The notes: generated by a model not told the origin, from the sequence alone. DNA of 64,000 nucleotides from Oscillospiraceae bacterium (GCA_017482385.1 JAFUNI010000023.1:1-64000); one strand, 5' to 3'. Positions 41,300 to 51,382 are shown, numbered from the stretch's first letter. Numbers and translations: made by a program.

Positions 41300-42724
41300 A
41301 TGGGAGGATTTTTTGGCGTTGCATCCAAGTGCGATTGTATGATGGATGTGTTTTTTGGCGTGGACTACCATTCGCATTTGGGAACCCGCCGTGGCGGTAT
41401 GGCGGCCTGGGATCCGGAGATCGGATTGCAGCGTAAGATTCACAGCATTGAGAATTCCCCCTTCCGCACAAAGTTCGAGAATATTTTTGATGAAATGCAG
41501 GGTACTTCTGTCATCGGCTGCATCAGCGATTCTGATCCCCAGCCCATGCTGATCCGCTCCCACCTGGGAACCTATGCCATCACCACGGTGGGTATTGTGA
41601 ACAATTCTGCTGAGCTGATTGAGCAAATTATGGCTGATCACGGTGGCTACTTTGATGCAATGACCGGCGGCAGAGTGAACTCTACGGAGCTGGTGGCTGC
41701 GCTCATCAATCGGAAAAAAGATTTTGTGGAGGGCATTCAGTATGCCCAGTCCGTCATTGACGGCACCGCAAACATTTTGATCCTGACCGACAAGGGCAGC
41801 TTGATCGCCGCCCGTGACCGCCTGGGCAGAATCCCCGTGCAGATCGGTAAAGACGATTGCGGCTATTGCGCATCCTTTGAGGAGTTTGCTTTTACCAAGC
41901 TGGGCTATGAAAAGGTCTGCGAGTTAGGCCCCGGTGAAATCGTGGAATTGACCCCCGATGGAATGACCCAGCTGGCAGCCCCCGGCGAGAAAATGCGGGT
42001 GTGCGCTTTCCTTTGGAGTTACTATGGCTATCCCACCTCTACCTATGAGGGAATCAATGTGGAGGCAATGCGCTACCGCAACGGCGCTGCCATTGCTGAA
42101 CGTGATATGGAAAAGGGCCGCAGCATGGAAATCGATTATGTAGGCGGTGTGCCCGACTCCGGTACGCCCCACGCAATTGGGTATGCAAACCGCACCGGTA
42201 AGGCTTTTGCCAGAGCTTTTATTAAATACACGCCCACCTGGTCCCGGTCCTTTACGCCAGCCAAGCAGTCCGACCGGAAAAAGGTTGCCAAGATGAAGCA
42301 GATCCCTGTGCACGATTTGATCAAGGGCAAGAATTTGCTGTTTGTGGATGACTCCATTGTTCGCGGCACCCAGTTGCAGGAAACTGTTGAGTTTTTGTAT
42401 GAAAACGGCGCCAAGTCCGTGCATATGCGTTCTGCCTGCCCTCCCATTATGTATGGCTGTAAGTATTTGAATTTCTCCCGTTCCACCAGTGATATGGACC
42501 TGATCTCCCGACGGGTGATCGTGGAACTGGAAGGGGAGGAGGGCCTGAAGCATATCGACGAATATGCCGATGGCAATACCGAGCGCGGAAAAGCAATGCG
42601 TAAGACCATTTGCGAAAAGTTCAAGTTTGCCTCTTTGGGCTTCCAGACAGTAGACGGCGTGGTGAAGGCAATTGGCCTGGATCCCTGCAAGCTTTGTACC
42701 TACTGCTGGAACGGTAAAGAATAA
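41300..42724 (+). CDS. purF: Amidophosphoribosyltransferase-like protein without the N-terminal Cys
   Basis: PurF makes phosphoribosylamine from PRPP and ammonia released from glutamine. The 474-residue protein is clear by length, context and the PRPP loop LLFVDDSIVRGTQL near residue 350. The glutaminase half has HLGTRRGGMAAWD and GIVNNSAELIEQI. The N-terminus is M-G-G-F-F-G-V, where standard PurF has M-C-G-I-x-G and uses Cys2 as nucleophile. Gly2 (gga) cannot serve. C235, C380 or C387, and the C463-x2-C466-x2-C469 tail resemble the Fe-S ligands of Bacillus PurF. Upstream AAAGGAG supports this start. I recall similar Cys-less PurF proteins in other Clostridia. It may use free ammonia or a partner. 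Confidence 0.88.
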   Translation: MGGFFGVASKCDCMMDVFFGVDYHSHLGTRRGGMAAWDPEIGLQRKIHSIENSPFRTKFENIFDEMQGTSVIGCISDSDPQPMLIRSHLGTYAITTVGIVNNSAELIEQIMADHGGYFDAMTGGRVNSTELVAALINRKKDFVEGIQYAQSVIDGTANILILTDKGSLIAARDRLGRIPVQIGKDDCGYCASFEEFAFTKLGYEKVCELGPGEIVELTPDGMTQLAAPGEKMRVCAFLWSYYGYPTSTYEGINVEAMRYRNGAAIAERDMEKGRSMEIDYVGGVPDSGTPHAIGYANRTGKAFARAFIKYTPTWSRSFTPAKQSDRKKVAKMKQIPVHDLIKGKNLLFVDDSIVRGTQLQETVEFLYENGAKSVHMRSACPPIMYGCKYLNFSRSTSDMDLISRRVIVELEGEEGLKHIDEYADGNTERGKAMRKTICEKFKFASLGFQTVDGVVKAIGLDPCKLCTYCWNGKE

Positions 42725-42739
42725 AGAAGGAGAAAAACT

Positions 42740-43786
42740 ATGGAAAAGAGTTATTCTGCCAGCTATGCGGCAGCCGGTGTGGATATTACCGCCGGCTACA
42801 AGGCCGTGGAGCTGATGAAGAAGCATATTAAGCGCACCAAGAACGAAGGCTGCCTGGATGATGTGGGTGGCTTTGGCGGCTGCTTTGGTCTGCCTGTTGC
42901 CGGTATGGAGGAGCCTGTCCTGGTTTCCGGTACTGACGGCTGCGGCACCAAAGTGAAGCTGGCTATGCTGATGGACAAGCACGATACCATCGGTATTGAT
43001 GCGGTTGCTATGTGTGTCAATGATATTATCTGCTGCGGCGCAAAGCCTCTGTTCTTCCTGGACTACATCGCCTGCGGCAAGAACTATCCTGAGAAGATCG
43101 CCACCATCGTTGGCGGTGTGGCTGAGGGCTGTGTCCAGTCCGGTGCTGCGCTGATCGGCGGTGAGACTGCAGAGCACCCCGGTTTGATGCCCAATGATGA
43201 ATACGACCTGGCTGGCTTTGCGGTGGGTATCGTGGATAAGAAGAAGATCATTGACAATACCCGTATGGCGGAGGGTGATGTGGTTATCGCGCTGGCTTCC
43301 ACCGGTATCCATTCCAACGGTTTCTCCCTGTGCCGTAAGGTGTTTGATATTGATAACAATCCTCCCGAGCTGTACACCGCCCGGGAAGAGCTGGGTGGCA
43401 AGACGGTGGCAGAAGCCCTGCTGACTCCCACCAAGATCTATGTGAAGAGCGTTTTGGCTTTGCTGGAAAAAGTGGATGTGAAGGGCATTTCCCACATTAC
43501 CGGCGGCGGTTTCTATGAGAACATTCCCCGTTCCATTCCCGACGGCCTGTGCGCTGAGATCGATAAGGCTGCGGTTAAGATCCTGCCCATCTTCGACTTG
43601 ATCGCAAAGACCGGCAATATTCCCGAGCGGGATATGTTCAACACCTACAATATGGGTGTGGGTATGAGCATTGTCGTTCCTGCCGCTGAGGCAGAAACCG
43701 CTTTGGAGATCCTGAAGGCGAACGGCGAGGATGCCTACGTGATCGGCAAGATCGTTAAGGGCGAGGAAAAGGTGATCCTTAAATGA
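42740..43786 (+). CDS. purM: Phosphoribosylformylglycinamidine cyclo-ligase (AIR synthetase)
   Basis: PurM closes the imidazole ring using ATP. The 348-residue protein has [19 protein letters not shown] near the start, [46 protein letters not shown], and [11 protein letters not shown], the standard series. The ATG follows AGAAGGAG. Its stop overlaps the purN start by four bases (ATGA), as in many bacteria, so the two are coupled. Confidence 0.98.
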   Translation: MEKSYSASYAAAGVDITAGYKAVELMKKHIKRTKNEGCLDDVGGFGGCFGLPVAGMEEPVLVSGTDGCGTKVKLAMLMDKHDTIGIDAVAMCVNDIICCGAKPLFFLDYIACGKNYPEKIATIVGGVAEGCVQSGAALIGGETAEHPGLMPNDEYDLAGFAVGIVDKKKIIDNTRMAEGDVVIALASTGIHSNGFSLCRKVFDIDNNPPELYTAREELGGKTVAEALLTPTKIYVKSVLALLEKVDVKGISHITGGGFYENIPRSIPDGLCAEIDKAAVKILPIFDLIAKTGNIPERDMFNTYNMGVGMSIVVPAAEAETALEILKANGEDAYVIGKIVKGEEKVILK

Positions 43787-44373
43787 AAAGAATCGCAGTT
43801 TTGGTATCCGGTGGCGGAACCAATCTCCAGGCATTGATCGATGCCCAGAAAAGCGGTATCATCCGCTCCGGTGAAATCAGTCTGGTGATTGCCAATAACG
43901 CAGATGCCTACGCCTTGACCCGGGCTGCTAATGCCGGCATTGCCAGTGAAGTGGTGCTGAAAAAGCAGTTGGGCAGCCAGGCAGCCTTTGAGGAAAAAAT
44001 CAAGGAACTGCTGACGGCATACGCCATCGATGTGATCGTCCTGGCGGGCTTTATGTCCATCTTGAGCGAATCCTTTACATCCTGCTATCCCAAGCGGATT
44101 TTGAATGTGCATCCGTCCTTGATTCCTTCATTCTGTGGAGAGGGTTTCTATGGTCTGCGTGTCCACCAGGCTGCTTTGGACTATGGTGTTAAGGTTACCG
44201 GCGCAACGGTTCATTTTGTCAATGAAATTCCCGATGGGGGAGAGATCATCCTCCAAAAGGCTGTAGAAATTCAACCCGGAGATACGCCGGAGATCCTGCA
44301 AAAACGGGTGATGGAGCAGGCGGAATGGAAGATCCTGCCTGCCGCTGTGGAGCAGGTTTGCAGCGCAATGTAA
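43783..44373 (+). CDS. purN: Phosphoribosylglycinamide formyltransferase
   Basis: PurN moves the formyl group of 10-formyl-THF to GAR. The 196-residue protein has [15 protein letters not shown] at the start and the active-site block [18 protein letters not shown] with catalytic His, followed by [19 protein letters not shown] with the catalytic Asp. It overlaps purM by four bases. Its use of 10-formyl-THF fits control of the operon by the ZTP riboswitch, which reports on that cofactor. Confidence 0.97.
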   Translation: MKRIAVLVSGGGTNLQALIDAQKSGIIRSGEISLVIANNADAYALTRAANAGIASEVVLKKQLGSQAAFEEKIKELLTAYAIDVIVLAGFMSILSESFTSCYPKRILNVHPSLIPSFCGEGFYGLRVHQAALDYGVKVTGATVHFVNEIPDGGEIILQKAVEIQPGDTPEILQKRVMEQAEWKILPAAVEQVCSAM

Positions 44374-44390
44374 GAAAGGAAGAAAAGAAA

Positions 44391-45104
44391 ATGAATGTTT
44401 ACGAAATTGGTTCTCTGAAGGAGAAGCTTTCTACCAATACCTATCCCGGCCGTGGCATCGTGCTGGGCGTTACCCCCGATGGCGAGAATGCAGTTGCTGC
44501 TTATTTCATTATGGGCCGCAGCGTCAACTCCCGTAACCGGGTGTTCGCTTTGGAGCCCGACGGCATCCGCACGGAAGCCCATGACCCCAGCTTGATGAAA
44601 GATCCCCACCTGATCATCTACCATCCTGTCCGGGAAGCCGGCTGTGGCTTGATCGTCACCAATGGCGACCAAACCGACACCATTTGGGAGTACCTGGCAA
44701 AGGGCGAGAGCTGGGAAGCTGCCCTGCGTACCCGCTGCTTTGAGGATGACGGTCCTAACTGGACGCCCCGTATCTCCGGCCTTTTGGCAGGTGACGGCAG
44801 CTACAAGATGTCTATTTTGAAGGCTGCTGACCCCGAGGGCAATGCCTGTGCCCGGTTCTTCTGGGAGTATCCTGCAACCGCAGGTCTGGGCCACTTCCTG
44901 CATACCTATGTGTGCGACGGCAACCCCGTGATCCCCACCTTCCAGGGTGAGCCCGAGCGTGTGGCTATGGACAACGATATGGAAGCCTTTGCCGATATGC
45001 TGTGGGAGAATCTGAACCCCGATAATAAGATTTCTTTGTTCGTTCGCTATACCAATCTGAAAACCGGTGAGAAAAAACAGAAAATTTTCAACAAGCATCA
45101 GTAA
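44391..45104 (+). CDS. IMP cyclohydrolase (PurO-like, stand-alone)
   Basis: The 237-residue protein begins EIGSLKEKLSTNTYPGRGIV and has FIMGRSVNSRNRVF, LIVTNGDQTDTIWEYLAKG and DDGPNWTPRISGLL. This matches the IMP cyclohydrolase family known from archaeal PurO, an Ntn-fold enzyme that closes FAICAR to IMP. In most bacteria this step is the N-terminal domain of PurH. Here it is separate and is followed after 12 bases by a stand-alone AICAR transformylase, so the pair together does the PurH work. I start at ATG 44391 with AAAGGAAG; the longer frame overlaps purN. Confidence 0.88.
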   Translation: MNVYEIGSLKEKLSTNTYPGRGIVLGVTPDGENAVAAYFIMGRSVNSRNRVFALEPDGIRTEAHDPSLMKDPHLIIYHPVREAGCGLIVTNGDQTDTIWEYLAKGESWEAALRTRCFEDDGPNWTPRISGLLAGDGSYKMSILKAADPEGNACARFFWEYPATAGLGHFLHTYVCDGNPVIPTFQGEPERVAMDNDMEAFADMLWENLNPDNKISLFVRYTNLKTGEKKQKIFNKHQ

Positions 45105-45116
45105 GGAGATAAGAAA

Positions 45117-46301
45117 ATGAAAGAATTTGAACTGAAATACGGCTGTAACCCCAATCAGAAGCCTGCTAAGATCTATATGCACGACGGCTCCGAGCTGCCT
45201 ATCGAAATTCTCAATGGCCGCCCCGGGTTTATCAACTTCCTGGATGCTTTCAATTCCTGGCAGCTGGTTAAGGAACTGAAGGAAGCTACCGGTATGTGCG
45301 CTGTTACCTCCTTTAAGCATGTTTCTCCCACCTCCGCCGCTGTTGGTAAGAAGCTGCCCATTGAGCTGAAGAAGGCTTGCTTCGTGGAAGATATCGAGGG
45401 CTTGGACGAGAATCCTCTGGCTTGCGCTTATGCTCGTGCCCGTGGCGCTGACCGCCTCTGCTCCTTCGGTGACTGGGTGGCTCTGTCCGATGTGTGTGAC
45501 GCACTGACTGCAAAGCTGATTGCCCGTGAGGTTTCCGACGGCGTGATCGCCCCCGGCTATACCGATGAGGCTCTGGAGATTCTGAAGACCAAGCGTAACG
45601 GCAGCTACAATGTGGTTGCTATTGACCCCAACTTTGTCCCTGCTGAGCAGGAGACCAAGCAGGTTTACGGCATCACCTTCCAGCAGGGCCGTAATAACTT
45701 TAAGATCGGCGAGCATCTGCTTGAGAATATGGTTACTGCTAATAAGGTTCTGCCTGAGGATGCTAAGACCGACCTGATCATCTCTCTGATCACCTTGAAG
45801 TACACCCAAAGTAACTCTGTCTGCTTTGCTTATGACGGACAGGCTATCGGCGTAGGCGCCGGTCAGCAGTCCCGTGTCCACTGCGTAAGACTTGCCGGCG
45901 GCAAGGCTGATACATGGTTCCTCCGTCAGCATCCCAAGACCCTGGCACTGCCTTTCCGTGAGGACCTGGGCCGTCCCGGCCGTGACAATGTCATCGACGG
46001 CTATATCAACGGTAACGAAGAGGATGTCTGTGCTGAGGGCATCTGGCAGAATTACTTCACCACCCGTCCCGAGCCTCTGACCGAGGAAGAGAAGCGTGCA
46101 TTCCTGGACTCCCGTACCGGTGTTGCTCTGGGCTCCGATGCGTTCTTCCCGTTCCCCGACAGCATCAAGCGGGCAAAGGCCTCCGGCGTTTCCTACGTTG
46201 CTGAGCCCGGCGGTTCTATCCGTGATGATTTGGTGATCGCTGAGTGTGATAAGAACGGTATGGCGATGGCCTTTACCGGTATGCGTTTGTTCCACCACTA
46301 A
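45117..46301 (+). CDS. AICAR formyltransferase (PurH C-terminal domain only)
   Basis: The 394-residue protein corresponds to the AICAR transformylase half of PurH: LKYGCNPNQKPAKIY at the start, TSFKHVSPTSAAVG (PurH K-H-x-N/S-P catalytic Lys-His region), LKYTQSNSVCFAYDGQAIGV, GAGQQSRVHCVRLAG and ALGSDAFFPFPDSIKRAK near the end. The N-terminal IMP cyclohydrolase (MGS-like) domain of PurH is absent. It uses 10-formyl-THF, like PurN. The gene follows the separate cyclohydrolase by 12 bases with AAGGAG between, so the two steps are encoded side by side. Confidence 0.95.
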   Translation: MKEFELKYGCNPNQKPAKIYMHDGSELPIEILNGRPGFINFLDAFNSWQLVKELKEATGMCAVTSFKHVSPTSAAVGKKLPIELKKACFVEDIEGLDENPLACAYARARGADRLCSFGDWVALSDVCDALTAKLIAREVSDGVIAPGYTDEALEILKTKRNGSYNVVAIDPNFVPAEQETKQVYGITFQQGRNNFKIGEHLLENMVTANKVLPEDAKTDLIISLITLKYTQSNSVCFAYDGQAIGVGAGQQSRVHCVRLAGGKADTWFLRQHPKTLALPFREDLGRPGRDNVIDGYINGNEEDVCAEGIWQNYFTTRPEPLTEEEKRAFLDSRTGVALGSDAFFPFPDSIKRAKASGVSYVAEPGGSIRDDLVIAECDKNGMAMAFTGMRLFHH

Positions 46302-46325
46302 GAATTATTACAGGAGGTTCCCTTT

Positions 46326-47594
46326 ATGAGAATCCTGGTTGTCGGTGGTGGCGGCAGAGAACACGCCATCATCAAGAAACTGAAAGAAAATCCCTCCGTT
46401 ACGGAGATTTTTGCCCTGCCCGGCAACGGTGGCATCGCCAAGGACGCCACCTGCGTGGACATCGGTGCTAAGGATATCGACAAGATTACCGAGTTTGCCG
46501 CAGCCAACGCAGTTGACTATGCTGTGGTCGCGCCCGATGATCCGCTGGTTCTGGGCTGCGTGGACGCCCTGGAGGCAAAGGGTATTCCTTGCTTTGGCCC
46601 CCGTGCCAATGCCGCTATCATTGAGGGCAGTAAGGTCTTCTCCAAAAATCTGATGAAGAAGTACGGCATTCCCACCGCCGCATATGAAGTCTTCACAGAT
46701 ATGGATGCAGCCCTTACATATTTGGAAACTGCCCCCATTCCCACAGTCATCAAGGCTGACGGCCTTGCACTTGGCAAGGGTGTTATCATTGCTATGACCC
46801 GGGACGAGGCAAAGGATGCTGTCCGCTCTATGATGGCAGATAAGGTCTTTGGCAAGAGTGGCGATCAGATCGTCATTGAGGAATTCCTCACCGGCCCGGA
46901 GGTTTCCGTTTTGTCCTTTACCGACGGCAAGACCGTGGTGCCTATGATTTCTTCTATGGATCACAAGCGGGCGGGGGATAACGATACAGGCCTTAACACC
47001 GGCGGTATGGGTACGGTTGCTCCCAACCCCTATTACACCGATGAAATTGCTGCCGAGTGTATGGAAAAGATTTTCCTGCCCACTATCGCAGCCATGAATG
47101 CAGAGGGCCGCACTTTTAAGGGTTGCCTGTATTTTGGCTTGATGCTCACCCCCAACGGCCCTAAGGTTATCGAGTATAACTGCCGCTTTGGCGATCCCGA
47201 GACCCAAGTGGTCCTGCCGCTACTGGAAAGCGACCTGCTCACCGTTATGCAGGCAACAACCAACGGCACTTTGGCAGAAACAGAAGTGAAGTTTGCAGAT
47301 AAGAACGCCTGCTGCGTGATTATGGCTTCCAAGGGCTATCCCACTGCCTACGAGAAGGGCTTCGAAATGACCATTCCCGAAGCTGTTTGGAATAATGTTT
47401 ATGTGGCCGGCGCTTCTTTGAAAGAGGGTAAGCTTCTGACCAATGGCGGCCGTGTCTTGGGCGCTACCGCGATTGCAGATTCTTTGGAAAAGGCTATCGA
47501 AGGTGCTTATGAAATGGTCAAGACCATTCACTTTGACAATGCCTATTACCGAAACGATATTGGCGCTAAGGCGCTGAAAGCCGGGAGGAATTAA
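46326..47594 (+). CDS. purD: Phosphoribosylamine-glycine ligase
   Basis: PurD joins phosphoribosylamine to glycine with ATP. The 422-residue ATP-grasp protein has ILVVGGGGREHAI at the start, FALPGNGGIAKDATC, the ATP-grasp IPTVIKADGLALGKGVIIA near residue 140, MISSMDHKRAGDNDTGLNTG, and VIEYNCRFGDPETQVVLP. The product of the Cys-less PurF would be its substrate. It is separated from purL by two bases. Confidence 0.98.
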   Translation: MRILVVGGGGREHAIIKKLKENPSVTEIFALPGNGGIAKDATCVDIGAKDIDKITEFAAANAVDYAVVAPDDPLVLGCVDALEAKGIPCFGPRANAAIIEGSKVFSKNLMKKYGIPTAAYEVFTDMDAALTYLETAPIPTVIKADGLALGKGVIIAMTRDEAKDAVRSMMADKVFGKSGDQIVIEEFLTGPEVSVLSFTDGKTVVPMISSMDHKRAGDNDTGLNTGGMGTVAPNPYYTDEIAAECMEKIFLPTIAAMNAEGRTFKGCLYFGLMLTPNGPKVIEYNCRFGDPETQVVLPLLESDLLTVMQATTNGTLAETEVKFADKNACCVIMASKGYPTAYEKGFEMTIPEAVWNNVYVAGASLKEGKLLTNGGRVLGATAIADSLEKAIEGAYEMVKTIHFDNAYYRNDIGAKALKAGRN

Positions 47595-47596
47595 GA

Positions 47597-50500
47597 TTGG
47601 TTTACAGAGTATATGTAGAAAAGAAACCGGAGCTTGCCAATGAGGCAAAGGCTCTTCTGAATGATGCCCGGAATCTGTTGGGTATCACTGCCCTGGAGAA
47701 TGTCCGTCTGCTCAACTGCTACGATGCAGAGAATATCTCCAAGGAACTGTTTGATTCCGCTATCGATACTGTGTTTTCTGAGCCCCAGTTGGACATTGCT
47801 ACTGCAGATTATGATTTGAACGGCGCAAAGGTCTTTGCTGTGGAGTACCTGCCCGGTCAGTATGACCAGCGGGCTGACTCTGCTGCCCAGTGCATTCAGA
47901 TCATTTCTCAGCAGGAGCGTCCTTTGATCCACACCATGAAGGTCTACGGCCTGTATGGCGACCTGACCGACGAGCAGGTAGATGCTATCAAGAAGTATGT
48001 CATCAACCCTGTGGAGTCCCGGGAAGCTGTGATTGAAAAGCCCGAAACCTTGGCTGTGGAGTACGCCATTCCTCAGTCTGTAGCTACTGTAGAAGGCTTT
48101 ATCACCCTGGACGAGAAGGGTCTTGCTGAATTGCTGGACAAGCTGGGTCTTGCTATGGATTTGGACGATCTTAAGTTCCTGCAGAACTACTTCCGCGACG
48201 AGGAAAAGCGGGATCCCACCATCACCGAAATCCGCGTGGTTGACACCTACTGGTCCGACCACTGCCGGCACACTACATTCTCCACCATTATCGATGATGT
48301 GAAGATCTCTGATCCCACTGTGGCAGCCGCCTATCAGCGGTATTTGGATGCCCGTGTTGAGGTCTATGGAGAAGAGAAGGCTGCCAAGCGTCCGCAAACA
48401 CTGATGGACATTGCTACCATCGGTGCAAAGACTCTGAAGAAGCGCGGTCTGCTGCCGGAGCTTGACGAGAGCGAGGAGATCAATGCCTGTTCCATCCATG
48501 TCAATGCCAAGGTCAACGGTGAGGACCAGGACTGGCTGCTGATGTTCAAGAACGAGACCCACAACCACCCCACAGAGATCGAGCCCTTCGGTGGTGCAGC
48601 GACCTGTATCGGTGGTTGTATCCGTGACCCGCTGTCCGGCCGTGCCTATGTCCACCAGGCAATGCGTGTGACCGGCGGCGCCGATCCCCGCAGAGCAATC
48701 AAGGACACCATTCCCGGTAAGCTGCCCCAGCGTAAGATCTGCCAGACAGCTGCAGCCGGTTATTCTTCCTACGGCAACCAGATCGGCTTGGCTACCGGCC
48801 ACGTGGCTGAGATCTACCACGATGGCTATGCCGCCAAGCGTCTGGAATGTGGCGCTGTTGTGGCTGCTGCCCCTGCTGTCAATGTCCGCCGTGAGCGCCC
48901 CGCTCCCGGTGATGTGATCGTCCTGCTGGGCGGCCGTACCGGCCGTGACGGTATCGGCGGTGCTACCGGCTCTTCCAAGAGCCACAATATGAAATCCCTG
49001 ACCACTATGGCGTCTGAGGTCCAGAAGGGTAATGCCCCCGAGGAGCGGAAGATTCAGCGCCTGTTCCGGGACGGCGCAGTGACCCGTCTTATCAAGCGTT
49101 GTAACGACTTCGGTGCAGGCGGTGTGTCCGTTGCCATCGGTGAGTTGGCTGCCGGCCTGCAAATTGACCTGGATGCCGTCCGCAAGAAGTACGACGGCCT
49201 GGACGGCACTGAGATCGCAATCTCCGAGTCCCAGGAGCGTATGGCTGTTGTGGTGGAAGCGAAGGATGCTGATGCATTCATCGCTGCTGCACAGAAGGAA
49301 AACTTGGAAGCCTACCGGGTTGCTGTTGTTACTGAGGAAGAGAGAATGGTGATGGTTTGGAAGGGTCAGACCATTGCAAACCTGTCCCGTGCGTTCCTGG
49401 ATACCAACGGCGCAAGCAAGCACACTACCGTGGATGTGACTGAGAAGGATCTGTCCGAACTGAGCAAGGCACTGTATGGAGATCTGCGGGAAATGGCTGC
49501 TGACCTGAAGACTGCCAGCCGCAGAGGTTTGGTTGAGCGCTTTGACGGCAGTATCGGTGCAGGCTCTGTGCTGATGCCTTTCGGTGGAAAGACCCAGACC
49601 ACTCCTGCCCAGGCTATGGCTGCTGTGCTGCCTGTTCTGCCCGGCCAGGAGACCTCTCAGGCCAGTGTAATGGCTTGGGGCTTGGATCCGGATATGATGT
49701 CCGTGGATCCCTATACCGGTGCGTATGCTGCTGTGTATTCCTCTGTTGCCAAGCTGGTTGCAGCCGGCGCAGATTATAAGAAGACCTACCTGACTCTCCA
49801 GGAGTTCTTTGAAAAACTAAGAACCGAGCCTCAGCGTTGGGGCAAGCCCTTTGCAGCCCTCCTGGGCGCATTTGATGCCCAGCTGGAGTTGGAAGCTGCT
49901 GCCATTGGTGGTAAGGACTCTATGTCCGGTTCTTTCCTGGAAATGGATGTGCCTCCCACGCTCATTTCCTTTGCCATTGCCCCTGTGGACAGAGAACAGG
50001 TCCTGACTCCCGAATTTAAGGAAGCCGGCAATCCTGTCTATCTGTTTGGTACTGCTGATGAGACCCCCGAGGCACAGAAAAAGGCTTGGGAATACTTCTA
50101 TGACCTGCATATGGCAGGTAAGGTCAAGGCTGCCTGGGCTGTTGAGAATGGCCTTGGCGAGGCTGTGATGAAGATGTCCTTCGGCAACCGCATCGGCTTT
50201 AAGTCTTGTGGTAATGTGGGTGACAGCTGGCACGCAAACGGCCTGTATGGCTTCATCGTGGCAGAGCTTGCTGAGGACGTTGACCTGCCCGGCGTACTGA
50301 AGATGGGTGAGACAACTGCGGATGCTACCATCACCCTGGATGGCGACAGCGCTGCCATTGAGGAGTTGCTTGCCATTAACGAAGGCGTTTTGGAGAATGT
50401 GTATTCTACCAAGGTCGCCGAGAAGGAAACGGAACTGCCCACCTTTAATCATAATGGCATTTGCACCAAGGCCCCTGCAATCAAGTGCGCCAAGCCCAAG

Positions 50501-51292
50501 GTTCTGATTCCGGTGTTCCCCGGAACCAACTGCGAGTTTGACTCTGCAAGAGCCGTGATGACCGCTGGCGCTGAGGCTGAGATCGTAGTTATCCGCAACC
50601 TGACCGCTGACGATGTGGCCCGGAGTGTAGAGTCCGTCTCCAAGAAGATTGCTGACAGCCAGATGATCTTCATTCCCGGTGGCTTCTCCGGTGGTGACGA
50701 GCCCGACGGTTCTGCAAAGTTTATTACCGCTTTCTTCCGCAACCCTGCGGTAAAAGAGCAGGTGACGAAGCTCTTGGACGACCGTGACGGTCTGATGTGC
50801 GGTATCTGTAACGGCTTCCAGGCACTGATCAAGCTTGGTCTTGTGCCCTATGGCAAGATCATCGACACCGATGAGAATTGCCCCACCTTGACCTTCAATA
50901 CCATTGCCCGCCACCAGTCCAAGATCGTCCGTACCCGCATCGCCTCCAACCAGTCTCCCTGGCTGCAGCTGATGAATGTGGGCGACATTGTGAATGTTCC
51001 CATTTCTCACGGTGAGGGTCGCTTCTATGCAAGCGAGGAACTGGCACTGGAGCTGGCTAAGAACGGTCAGATCGCAACCCAGTATGTGGATCTTGATGGC
51101 AACCCCACTATGGATACCGCCTTTAACCCCAACGGCTCTCTGTTCGCTATCGAGGGTATTACCTCTCCCGATGGCAGAGTTTTGGGTAAGATGGGCCACA
51201 GCGAGCGTATCGCCCCGGGCCTCTACAAGAACGTCCCCGGCAATTACGATATCCGTATGTTCGAGGCCGCTGTTAAGTACTTTAAGGGTTAA
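47597..51292 (+). CDS. purL: Phosphoribosylformylglycinamidine synthase, single-chain
   Basis: This FGAM synthase is a single long chain of 1231 residues, the type found in Gram-negatives and many Clostridia, not the PurS-PurL-PurQ form of Bacillus. Two tandem AIR-synthase-like halves are seen: YWSDHCRHTTFSTIIDD and FKNETHNHPTEIEPFGGAAT in the first, and the second around IGGKDSMSGSFLEMDVPPTL. A C-terminal glutaminase domain contains VFPGTNCEFDSARA and the nucleophile region MCGICNGFQALIKLG. The start is TTG 47597, six bases after GGGAGGAA and two bases after the purD stop. The operon ends here at a terminator. Confidence 0.97.
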   Translation: MVYRVYVEKKPELANEAKALLNDARNLLGITALENVRLLNCYDAENISKELFDSAIDTVFSEPQLDIATADYDLNGAKVFAVEYLPGQYDQRADSAAQCIQIISQQERPLIHTMKVYGLYGDLTDEQVDAIKKYVINPVESREAVIEKPETLAVEYAIPQSVATVEGFITLDEKGLAELLDKLGLAMDLDDLKFLQNYFRDEEKRDPTITEIRVVDTYWSDHCRHTTFSTIIDDVKISDPTVAAAYQRYLDARVEVYGEEKAAKRPQTLMDIATIGAKTLKKRGLLPELDESEEINACSIHVNAKVNGEDQDWLLMFKNETHNHPTEIEPFGGAATCIGGCIRDPLSGRAYVHQAMRVTGGADPRRAIKDTIPGKLPQRKICQTAAAGYSSYGNQIGLATGHVAEIYHDGYAAKRLECGAVVAAAPAVNVRRERPAPGDVIVLLGGRTGRDGIGGATGSSKSHNMKSLTTMASEVQKGNAPEERKIQRLFRDGAVTRLIKRCNDFGAGGVSVAIGELAAGLQIDLDAVRKKYDGLDGTEIAISESQERMAVVVEAKDADAFIAAAQKENLEAYRVAVVTEEERMVMVWKGQTIANLSRAFLDTNGASKHTTVDVTEKDLSELSKALYGDLREMAADLKTASRRGLVERFDGSIGAGSVLMPFGGKTQTTPAQAMAAVLPVLPGQETSQASVMAWGLDPDMMSVDPYTGAYAAVYSSVAKLVAAGADYKKTYLTLQEFFEKLRTEPQRWGKPFAALLGAFDAQLELEAAAIGGKDSMSGSFLEMDVPPTLISFAIAPVDREQVLTPEFKEAGNPVYLFGTADETPEAQKKAWEYFYDLHMAGKVKAAWAVENGLGEAVMKMSFGNRIGFKSCGNVGDSWHANGLYGFIVAELAEDVDLPGVLKMGETTADATITLDGDSAAIEELLAINEGVLENVYSTKVAEKETELPTFNHNGICTKAPAIKCAKPKVLIPVFPGTNCEFDSARAVMTAGAEAEIVVIRNLTADDVARSVESVSKKIADSQMIFIPGGFSGGDEPDGSAKFITAFFRNPAVKEQVTKLLDDRDGLMCGICNGFQALIKLGLVPYGKIIDTDENCPTLTFNTIARHQSKIVRTRIASNQSPWLQLMNVGDIVNVPISHGEGRFYASEELALELAKNGQIATQYVDLDGNPTMDTAFNPNGSLFAIEGITSPDGRVLGKMGHSERIAPGLYKNVPGNYDIRMFEAAVKYFKG

Positions 51293-51299
51293 TTAAAAT

Positions 51300-51335
51300 A
51301 GATAGGCATTGTGTTATCGCAGTGCCTATCTTTTT
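51300..51335 (+). terminator. Terminator of the purine operon
   Basis: A 12-bp stem with one G-U pair (51300-51311 with 51320-51331) and an 8-base loop is followed by TTTTTATTAT. Confidence 0.9.
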
Positions 51336-51382
51336 ATTATATACAGTTACAGATTGGTTACAAAACTTATCAACACTGTAAC

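Noticed and set aside
44271-46298. 675-residue minus-strand open frame opposite the IMP cyclohydrolase and AICAR transformylase genes
   Set aside because: Antisense shadow of the purine operon, with no ribosome binding site and no family motif.
47591-49423. 610-residue minus-strand open frame opposite purL
   Set aside because: Antisense shadow; the purL reading frame is continuous with all family motifs.
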